A stretch of DNA of 13,747 bases, from the NCBI GenBank assembly GCA_017964755.1, contig JAGCRI010000083.1, positions 1 through 13,747 on the forward strand, read 5' to 3'. This DNA is from Bacteroidales bacterium (lineage in GTDB: Bacteria > Bacteroidota > Bacteroidia > Bacteroidales > WCHB1-69). Below, one piece after another: positions 6,348-12,359 of this stretch (positions are counted from its first letter, which is position 1; each line of letters begins with the position of its first letter). A model generated the notes under the pieces. It saw only the letters and a list, made by a program, of their open reading frames with translations, had not been told where the DNA came from and did not search any database. The translations under genes were made by a program, and so were the position numbers.

Positions 6348-7007
6348 AAAAGATCAAGTGTGTTATTTTTCTGTTTATTGATTTTTGCGGCGGTTGTTTT
6401 CGATTCATGTAATAAAACTTGTAAGTGTACAAAGCAGGAGGGGGGCAACACTACCAGTTATGAGGAAAGTATAATGCTTTCCAGTAAATGTTCAGAACTC
6501 AATACAACGGTTTATAAGCAGGGCGGGGGACTTCAATACGCAATAGTGTGTGACGGCTCTGCTATGCCAGGTTCGTCGCCATCTGTAACTTTGCAAGATA
6601 ATATACTTGTTATCAATGGGGTTAGCCACAAATTTGACGATAATTACTATTCAGAGTCTCCAGACGGTTCAGTGATAATTGATGCGTTTGAAGAGCATCC
6701 TGAATATAACACCATCGCATGGCTGACAATGTTTTTCAATGATTCGCAGATAGGTAAAAAACTGTTGGTCAAGGAGATGCAGAAATTTCATTTGGGTTGG
6801 ATGAAAGACCCTGCGGAGGGATATAATGATAACAATACTGTGGAAATTTCAGGAGAAGATTGTACAGCAGATTCGTATGTTGTTGTGAATAAGAATAATG
6901 GAGACGGAACTTATACGGCGGAGGTGCATGTGACCACTCTTAACAACCAGACAATAGTTGGAAAGGTCATTTGCAAAAAAGCTGAGAAAAAACAGAATAA
7001 GAAATAA
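6345..7007 (+). CDS. hypothetical lipoprotein
   Basis: A 220-residue protein with a lipoprotein signal peptide: MKRSSVLFFCLLIFAAVVFDSC, lipidated Cys predicted at C22. The mature part starts with a Cys-rich stretch (CNKTCKCTK) and a region to about residue 70 with two more Cys (C49, C69). A second, probably beta-rich portion spans about 80-210 (DNILVINGVSHKFDDNYY...; GDGTYTAEVHVTTL), and the tail is lysine-rich (KKAEKKQNKK). I do not recognise a family. It is probably anchored to the inner or outer membrane. The start at 6345 gives a well-formed signal peptide; the leader has the AUG-UAA element described separately. The next gene begins 6 bp after its stop, so the two lipoproteins are very probably co-transcribed. 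Confidence 0.8.
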   Translation: MKRSSVLFFCLLIFAAVVFDSCNKTCKCTKQEGGNTTSYEESIMLSSKCSELNTTVYKQGGGLQYAIVCDGSAMPGSSPSVTLQDNILVINGVSHKFDDNYYSESPDGSVIIDAFEEHPEYNTIAWLTMFFNDSQIGKKLLVKEMQKFHLGWMKDPAEGYNDNNTVEISGEDCTADSYVVVNKNNGDGTYTAEVHVTTLNNQTIVGKVICKKAEKKQNKK

Positions 7008-7013
7008 TTTTTC

Positions 7014-7448
7014 ATGAAAAAATGCTGTCGTGATTTTGTATTTGCATTTTGTTGTGTTCTTGCCGTGGCTTTTGGCGGCTGCGGGGGATACAAGCACGCG
7101 ACTATTCCTGAAGTTGACGTCAACTTCACAATATATCCGAATGATGCTTCATACGCGGCACTGAACCACATCGGCGGGTACATGTACTTTACCGGTGGTG
7201 TAGCAGGAATTGTCATTTATCGTCTTGACGGTGGGACATTTCTTGCATACGACCGCGCCTGTCCTTACGACTGGGAAGACAAAGAGGCATGGATCAAGGT
7301 TGAGTCAAGCGGACTGACACTCATTGACGAGCACTGTGGCTCGCGATTCAACATTTTGGACGGCGGTGTGATTGAAGGTCCCGCACAGTTTCCACTAAAG
7401 TGCTATAAAACACGCTTTGACGGCATGGTTTTGCGAGTCTATAATTGA
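7014..7448 (+). CDS. Rieske-fold lipoprotein lacking the His ligands
   Basis: A 144-residue lipoprotein (lipobox FGGC, C23) whose body fits a Rieske domain: YDRACPYDW at 79-87, then HCGSRFNILDGGVIEGPAQFPL at 107-128, like the second Rieske box plus its G-x-V-x-x-GPAxxPL tail. Classic Rieske proteins bind [2Fe-2S] through CxH and CxxH. Here the matching positions are C83-P-Y85 and C108-G-S-R111, so both Cys are kept and both His are replaced. It therefore probably cannot hold a normal Rieske cluster; the two Cys might form a disulfide or another centre. Related Bacteroidetes lipoproteins with CPY and CGSxF motifs exist, to my recollection, so this may be a subfamily rather than a damaged gene. 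It follows the upstream lipoprotein gene by 6 bp and overlaps the end of the opposite-strand phosphorylase by 10 bp. Confidence 0.75.
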   Translation: MKKCCRDFVFAFCCVLAVAFGGCGGYKHATIPEVDVNFTIYPNDASYAALNHIGGYMYFTGGVAGIVIYRLDGGTFLAYDRACPYDWEDKEAWIKVESSGLTLIDEHCGSRFNILDGGVIEGPAQFPLKCYKTRFDGMVLRVYN

Positions 7449-8251
7449 GGAAGCATTTCATAAATCAGCTTAGCGACTTTAGGCCCTGCCTTTGCCGCCG
7501 CCCCTAAAACCTCCTCGTGCGAAACGCTATCCTGTTCGCCGACAATAGCCAAATCAGTGATAACAGACAGAGCAAAGACTTCCAATCCACAGTGAACTGC
7601 AGCTATTGTCTCCGGTACCGTTGACATCCCAATAGCATCACAGCCCATAATATAATACATTCTGCATTCGGCAGCCGAGCCGAAATACGGACCTTCCATC
7701 GCAAGATAAACGCCACTTTGCAAATGGATATCATTCTTTTGCGCAATTTCAGCGGCAAGTTTCAGCATTTCAGCTGAATATGCATTATTCATCGAAGGAA
7801 AGCGTACCCCTACAGCATCATCGTTCGGCCCTAAAAGAGGATTGCTGCCCATGAGGTTTATGTGGTCGCGTATGAGCATTACATCCCCTATCTTGAAAGA
7901 TGGATTGGCGCCGCCAGCCGCATTCGACAGAATCAGCTTCTTCACACCAATTTGTTTCAGGACTGGGATAGGGAAAGTTATATGTTTCTGTGTATGTCCC
8001 TCGTAGTAGTGGCAGCGGCCGTTCATGATTATCAGTTCAACGCCGTTCAGACGTCCGTGTATGAGAGTCCCTTTATGCCCTTGCACTTGTGACACAGGAA
8101 AATGCGGGATCGTTTCGTACGGGATTTCTGTTATTATTTCCACCTTTTCGGCCAATTCGCCCAAACCAGTTCCCAACACAATAGCAATTTCAGGATTTCC
8201 TTTTATGCGTTCTTTCAAATAACTGGCACTTTCTATAATATCTTGTCTCAT
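7439..8251 (-). CDS. punA: purine nucleoside phosphorylase, trimeric type
   Basis: Cytoplasmic nucleoside salvage enzyme: purine nucleoside + phosphate gives base + (deoxy)ribose-1-phosphate. The 270 residues match the trimeric (PNP/MTAP) family length. Visible motifs are GTGLG (27-31, phosphate loop), GHKG (58-61), GRCHYYEG (78-85), NAAGG (110-114), EGPYF (186-190), GMSTVPE (208-214) and HEE (245-247). Two base-recognition positions differ from the human enzyme: Glu201 aligns with G191 and Asn243 with D233 (human numbering from memory). The Asp is expected to broaden acceptance toward 6-aminopurine nucleosides. The stop TAG lies inside the convergent Rieske-like gene. It is downstream of the lipocalin-like gene on the same strand with a 94-bp gap, so it may have its own promoter, but no clear element was found. 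Confidence 0.92.
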   Translation of the reverse strand: MRQDIIESASYLKERIKGNPEIAIVLGTGLGELAEKVEIITEIPYETIPHFPVSQVQGHKGTLIHGRLNGVELIIMNGRCHYYEGHTQKHITFPIPVLKQIGVKKLILSNAAGGANPSFKIGDVMLIRDHINLMGSNPLLGPNDDAVGVRFPSMNNAYSAEMLKLAAEIAQKNDIHLQSGVYLAMEGPYFGSAAECRMYYIMGCDAIGMSTVPETIAAVHCGLEVFALSVITDLAIVGEQDSVSHEEVLGAAAKAGPKVAKLIYEMLPQL

Positions 8252-8345
8252 AATATTTTTAAATAAAAAGATAATGATATTTTCAATTTTTCGGATACTG
8301 CACGGAAGTACGAAAGGAATTTTTAAAGATTCAGTCTAAAATACC

Positions 8346-8798
8346 TCAATAGGCCTGCGAAAACATCTGCAACCGCCAATGCTCCCCTTTTGAGTCATCG
8401 TATTCATAAATAAATTCTGTTTTACTCAATTTCTTGATAACAGCCGTATATTCATATTGCCGGTCAACTAAAAAGAACTTAACTATAACTTCCTTTTTAT
8501 TATTCGCAAACTGCCAGGTACCTGTATAAGACTCACGTATCTCACCATTGACGTATGCAGAAACCACCAACGGACCGTAAGCATGAAAGGCATATGCACA
8601 GCCTGGTTTCAGCGCCGCATATTCCGATGTAGTTATTTTTTCACCGTTTCTATAAACGTTCTGCAACGACCAAGTCGCTACGATGCGCTTATCGGGCGAA
8701 GTGAAACTTAAGAACGGGCCTTCCTTATACCGGCAGCCTGACAAAAGGACAACTGTAAAAACAAACAATAAAAATCTTTTCATATTATTATTTATCAT
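8346..8798 (-). CDS. lipocalin-like lipoprotein, hypothetical
   Basis: A small lipoprotein with lipobox LLSGC. The ATG at 8798 overlaps the upstream stop as ATGA, which suggests translational coupling; a second ATG at 8783 (MKRFLLFVFTVVLLSGC) gives a more typical signal peptide. The start is therefore uncertain by five codons. Counting from 8798, the lipidated Cys is C22. The rest is beta-rich: DKRIVATWSLQNVYRNGEKIT, later GTWQF and YTAVIKKLSKTEFIYEYDD. This pattern, KRI-x-x-TW at the start and a kLsk-x-e-x-x-y-y strand near the end, resembles the lipocalin-like domains of short Bacteroidetes lipoproteins. The ligand is unknown. It sits directly after the NAD(P)H-hydrate repair gene; no functional link is obvious. 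Confidence 0.75.
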   Translation of the reverse strand: MINNNMKRFLLFVFTVVLLSGCRYKEGPFLSFTSPDKRIVATWSLQNVYRNGEKITTSEYAALKPGCAYAFHAYGPLVVSAYVNGEIRESYTGTWQFANNKKEVIVKFFLVDRQYEYTAVIKKLSKTEFIYEYDDSKGEHWRLQMFSQAY

Positions 8799-10375
8799 AA
8801 AACTTTTCTGTCAAAACATGAATTTGCATCCCACTCATATTTTATCTCGTAAAACGCTTTTCCCAGATTATAAGAAATATCCGAAGCAATCAATGATTCA
8901 TGAACGTATGAAGCGCTATCCCATGGCGCAGCCAACGCAGTATCCCCCGCCCTGCCATGCAACCACACCGACAACAGAGCTGCGTGCTCCGGCGGATAGC
9001 CTTTCGCCAAACATGCCAGCAAAACGCCTGTCAGCACGTCACCGGCTCCGGCCGTCGCCATGCCCGGATTGCCTGTCGTGTTGAAGAAAAGCCGCCCATC
9101 TGGAAACGCCACAGCACTATTCGCGCCTTTCAAGATTACAATCACTCCATATTTTCGTGAAAAATCTTTCAGCTTCCCTATCCTTTCAAAATCATTTTCA
9201 CTTTTACCTGCAAGACGCTCAAACTCTTTAAAATGAGGTGTAAGTATCGAGTTCTCAGGAAGATATGCAAGCCACGTCTTATTTTCAGACAGAATATTCA
9301 AAGCATCTGCATCAATAATCAAAGGGGAACGGATTTCATCAAGGAGGTTTTTCAGAGCATTTACTGTCTTCGTGGATTTGCCCAAACCGGGACCGACAGC
9401 AACAGCATTCACGTTCAGATTTTCCAAAGAAATATTAGAAAAGCAATCGTTATCATCAATCTCAACCAAGGCTTCAGGCAAACGGCAAGCAAGAGCATTA
9501 GCAGGACGTAACGAAGTATGAACAAGAACTTTACCGATTCCTGCACGCATTGCCGCCTCCGCCGCAAGCACCGCAGCCCCCGGCATCACATCTGAGCCGG
9601 CTATCAGCAATCCAAAACCATTTGTACCTTTATGGTCAAAACGGTGCAACGGCCTGTATATCTTCCTCATCAAATCCAAATCAGTCATTTTCGCCACAGG
9701 CCTGAAAAGCGCATTTTCATCTGGCAACTTCAAACCAATGTCCAAAACTGAGACTTCCCCTACCCTTTCAGCATTTTCAGGCAAAAGATATGCCAATTTC
9801 TGAAATTGGAAAGTATAAGTCTCATCGGCGTTCACTACAATGTTTTCCCTTGGTGTCGGCACATCTGCGAACAACCCTGAAGGGACATCAATAGAAACGA
9901 TTTTGCATTTGCGCTTTTGGCTATTTATAAAACCGACAACCTCGGCAAAATAACCGCTTATCGGACGTGACAAACCTATACCAAAAACAGCATCAAAAAT
10001 ATGTGCACCGTCTTTCACTTGCAAATCAGGATTAAAATCCACAATATGCAAATTCATATTTTGCTCTGAGAGTTTTTCCAACCGCTGAAGATTGGTGGCA
10101 CAGTCGGGCGAAAGAGACATCGCGCCAAAACATTTCACAACTGTAACCTCCTCATCATCGGAAGCCAGCAGTCGTGCCAGTGCCAAACCGTCCCCGCCGT
10201 TATTGCCCGCACCGCAGAAAATCATATAACTGTTTTTCACTTCATAATTTGCAGTTTTTCTTATTTCATGAAAAAGAGCAGTTGCGGCGCGCTCCATCAA
10301 ATCGATGGGAGCAATTGGCTCGGTTTGCATTGTAAACAGTTCACTGTCACGAATTTGCGGTACTGATAGAACCAT
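8795..10375 (-). CDS. nnr: bifunctional NAD(P)H-hydrate epimerase / ADP-dependent NAD(P)H-hydrate dehydratase
   Basis: Metabolite-repair enzyme (YjeF family). The N-terminal domain (about 1-215) epimerises R and S NAD(P)H hydrate; the C-terminal domain (about 235-505) dehydrates the S form back to NAD(P)H. Epimerase motifs: CGAGNNGGDG (54-63), DAVFGIGLSRP (128-138), DVPSG (163-167). Dehydratase motifs: HKGTNGFGLLIAGS (248-261), VGPGLG (327-332), DADALN (355-360), NPGMATAGAGDVLTG (436-450, nucleotide site with the likely catalytic D446), and HESLIASDI (492-500). At 526 residues it is slightly long, with about 25 extra C-terminal residues (YEIKYEWDANSC...) that are not part of the usual fold. 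The start ATG lies 59 bp after the Rpn-type gene. Its stop overlaps the next gene by ATGA. Confidence 0.95.
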   Translation of the reverse strand: MVLSVPQIRDSELFTMQTEPIAPIDLMERAATALFHEIRKTANYEVKNSYMIFCGAGNNGGDGLALARLLASDDEEVTVVKCFGAMSLSPDCATNLQRLEKLSEQNMNLHIVDFNPDLQVKDGAHIFDAVFGIGLSRPISGYFAEVVGFINSQKRKCKIVSIDVPSGLFADVPTPRENIVVNADETYTFQFQKLAYLLPENAERVGEVSVLDIGLKLPDENALFRPVAKMTDLDLMRKIYRPLHRFDHKGTNGFGLLIAGSDVMPGAAVLAAEAAMRAGIGKVLVHTSLRPANALACRLPEALVEIDDNDCFSNISLENLNVNAVAVGPGLGKSTKTVNALKNLLDEIRSPLIIDADALNILSENKTWLAYLPENSILTPHFKEFERLAGKSENDFERIGKLKDFSRKYGVIVILKGANSAVAFPDGRLFFNTTGNPGMATAGAGDVLTGVLLACLAKGYPPEHAALLSVWLHGRAGDTALAAPWDSASYVHESLIASDISYNLGKAFYEIKYEWDANSCFDRKVL

Positions 10376-10434
10376 TTTCTTATCTTAAAAAGGAATTTTG
10401 TGTATTTGAAAAATCTTAGGCAGCTATATGTGAA

Positions 10435-11358
10435 TCAAATGTCAGATATCATTGCCGTCAATTCCGCTTCGTTCAGCCCTATGGCTTTTGCAATATCTGC
10501 GACCGACAATCCCATAGACAAAAGATTTTTTGCTGTGGTGACAATGGTTTTTCTTTTCCCTTTCTCAATCCCCTCGGCAATACCCTCTTCTTTTCCCTTC
10601 TTCACACCTGTTTCGTATGCCTCTTTTGCGGCCAACTCCTTTGCGTATTCCACCACCTCGCGCACATCCTCGTACTCTAAAATGCTCTCTCTATATTTCT
10701 TCATTTCCATGGCTGTCAGTTTTGATATTCTGCATGTGTCCATCACCTCGCGGAAGATTTTATCGTGGCGTTTGTAGTCCGCCTCGTCCATGGCTGGCAT
10801 GTTTTTCAACAAGTTCAGCCATTTGCGCATCTCTTCCGTAACATCACTCTGTTTTGCCGCAAAGTTACACAAATTAATGTAAAATATACCAACTTTTTTC
10901 GTCAAGACACGATTTTTCTGATCTTTCAGCATAACGACACGGAAACATCCGTCTGAGTCCTGATATTCTGACAGCTCAAAATCCAAAATGTTAACGGAGT
11001 AGGTTGGCAGAAGATTGTAGCGCAGTTCTCCTTTTTTCATCCTTGAATTTATGGCGCGGCTCAAGTAGAAAATTGACCTTTCTGCGAACTCCGGCTGGCG
11101 AGCCCGCTGCATCTCAACGATGAACTGCTTGTCATCTTGGTCTGTGCAGAGAATGTCAAACACGACCTTGCGCTGCTTCTCGGTTGCACCGTAATATTCT
11201 GTAGGCAAATATGTTATATCTTTAATTTTGCCCGTGTATTTTGCCACGAAACAGTTTAGAAAATGGATAAGGAATCTTTTGTTCTTCTCTGTACCGAAAA
11301 TCTTTTTGAATGAAAAATCCGTTGTTGGAATTTGAAAAATGTGCTTGTCCTCTTGCAT
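10435..11358 (-). CDS. Rpn family recombination-promoting nuclease / PD-(D/E)XK nuclease family transposase
   Basis: A 307-residue member of the TIGR01784/PD-(D/E)XK transposase-like family, abundant in Bacteroidales and often in multiple copies. The N-terminal box TDFSFKKIFG (13-22) is typical. The nuclease core is visible as VVFDILCTDQDDKQFIVEMQ: D68 and E82-x-Q84, where Q replaces the usual Lys, as is common in this family. A helical region follows, then a charged Gly-spaced repeat GVKKGKEEGIAEGIEKGK (251-268) and a terminal helix-turn-helix-like segment (AKNLLSMGLSVADIAKAIG, 276-294). Rpn proteins promote RecA-independent recombination and cut DNA in E. coli; the role in Bacteroidetes is not known. 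The gene looks intact. No terminal inverted repeats were found around it, so movement as an insertion sequence is not supported. Confidence 0.88.
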   Translation of the reverse strand: MQEDKHIFQIPTTDFSFKKIFGTEKNKRFLIHFLNCFVAKYTGKIKDITYLPTEYYGATEKQRKVVFDILCTDQDDKQFIVEMQRARQPEFAERSIFYLSRAINSRMKKGELRYNLLPTYSVNILDFELSEYQDSDGCFRVVMLKDQKNRVLTKKVGIFYINLCNFAAKQSDVTEEMRKWLNLLKNMPAMDEADYKRHDKIFREVMDTCRISKLTAMEMKKYRESILEYEDVREVVEYAKELAAKEAYETGVKKGKEEGIAEGIEKGKRKTIVTTAKNLLSMGLSVADIAKAIGLNEAELTAMISDI

Positions 11359-11548
11359 GATAGTTATTTTTAGTCATTATAGATTTGTTTAACGCGACAA
11401 AGATAATACAATTTTTAATATAAATTAAAAAATTAGAAAATATTTAAAAAAAATAAATTTCAGGAGTTAGAAGAGAAAAATTTGTAATAGATATATCTGA
11501 GAGGTCAAAAAATGATTTCGTGTCTCACAACATGGTAAAATGAAGATT
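11359..11548. other. 190-bp AT-rich intergenic region
   Basis: It separates two minus-strand genes. It contains the Rpn promoter element listed separately and a small imperfect hairpin near 11518-11530 (TTTCGTG-TCT-CACAA) with a T-run a few bases downstream on the minus strand. The hairpin could be a weak terminator of the membrane-protein gene. The rest is A/T-rich without recognisable structure. Confidence 0.4.
11398..11405 (-). promoter_or_regulatory. Bacteroidetes-type -7 element (TATCTTTG on the minus strand) of the Rpn gene
   Basis: Reading the minus strand, TATCTTTG fits TAnnTTTG exactly and lies about 40 bp before the ATG at 11358. The upstream sequence is AT-rich with no clear TTTG at -33. 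Position and orientation fit transcription of the Rpn-family gene. Confidence 0.5.
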
Positions 11549-12250
11549 TCAGTTAGCCTTCAAATTTGCAATAGCAAGCATGACGCCGAGCACGACACCG
11601 AGCAAAGCGGCGAATAACACTTGCAAATTCGGGGGAAGAAGGAACGTGATTGTGTGCGCCGGGAACCAGAACAGCGGAATGTATTTCTTGAACACGAGGT
11701 TCCACTGCGCCTTCCAGTTCAGTCCGACTATAATCTGTTCCATCTTTATCGGACTGAAAAATCCGCGTAAAGTTCCTCCGTTATTGAGAATATGAGTGTC
11801 GGTTATCTTGTGTAAGGTCATGAAAACCGGGGCGAAAATCGAGTTCATTGCCACGCTTACTGCGAATGCCACACCTACCTTGCCCCACGACAATTCGCCA
11901 GCAAGGAGTGCCGCCATGTGGCCTTTTTCGCAACCACTCACAACTTCAAGAAAAGCGGGAACACCAGCTTTAAAGATTATCATTGCCATACAAATTCCCA
12001 TTCCGAGAATTCCCCATACTATCGCGCGTGGCAAAATCCCAAAACCTTTCTGGTTGTAAACGCCATGAGATATGCGCAAACCAAGCATCTCTCCAACCGT
12101 TGCAAGTATCGCAAACTTAAAGAAACTCATAATGAAAGGATGTGCAGAAGTCCACAAGTTGAAATATTCAAGGAAATGTGTCTGCGGAATAAAAAATGGC
12201 ACAAGCACCGCAATCACAATAAGAATGAAAATAACATCAGATTTTTTCAT
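11549..12250 (-). CDS. Mpv17/PMP22-like integral membrane protein
   Basis: A 233-residue polytopic membrane protein. Hydrophobic segments are visible at about 5-22, 38-56, 74-94, 124-143, 190-205 and 211-229. The C-terminal part KAQWNLVFKKYIPLFWFPAHTITFLLPPNLQVLF resembles the Mpv17/PMP22 signature, where a W-P...NF...P...RVL pattern sits before the last helix, and HPFIMSFFKFAILATVGE resembles the start of the domain. In eukaryotes, Mpv17 proteins are mitochondrial or peroxisomal membrane channels; bacterial members are uncharacterised. The family call is from memory of motifs and moderately sure. It lies downstream of the acyl-CoA synthetase on the same strand but is separated by a strong terminator, so it probably has its own promoter, which I could not identify. 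Confidence 0.6.
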   Translation of the reverse strand: MKKSDVIFILIVIAVLVPFFIPQTHFLEYFNLWTSAHPFIMSFFKFAILATVGEMLGLRISHGVYNQKGFGILPRAIVWGILGMGICMAMIIFKAGVPAFLEVVSGCEKGHMAALLAGELSWGKVGVAFAVSVAMNSIFAPVFMTLHKITDTHILNNGGTLRGFFSPIKMEQIIVGLNWKAQWNLVFKKYIPLFWFPAHTITFLLPPNLQVLFAALLGVVLGVMLAIANLKAN

Positions 12251-12307
12251 GATTATTAATATAAATCATTTATTATCAATAAATTAGACCTATAGTAAGT
12301 TTATCTG

Positions 12308-12343
12308 AAAAGCACAGGAACTTTCATACGAAAATTCCTGTGC
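12308..12343 (-). terminator. intrinsic terminator after the ADP-forming CoA synthetase
   Basis: GCACAGGAA (12312-12320) pairs with TTCCTGTGC (12335-12343). After one C/A mismatch, TTTC (12322-12325) pairs with GAAA (12330-12333), leaving an ATAC loop. On the minus strand the hairpin is followed directly by TTTT (12308-12311 on the plus strand as AAAA). It lies 16 bases beyond the synthetase stop, as expected for a Rho-independent terminator. The flanking A-run on the other side is also partly complementary, so it may work in both directions. Confidence 0.85.
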
Positions 12344-12359
12344 CCAAAAGTATAAAACA

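Noticed and set aside
8252..8345. Possible terminator or promoter between the lipocalin-like gene and the phosphorylase gene
   Set aside because: Only very short hairpins and a one-mismatch -7-like TATCTTTT are visible on the minus strand, too weak to list.
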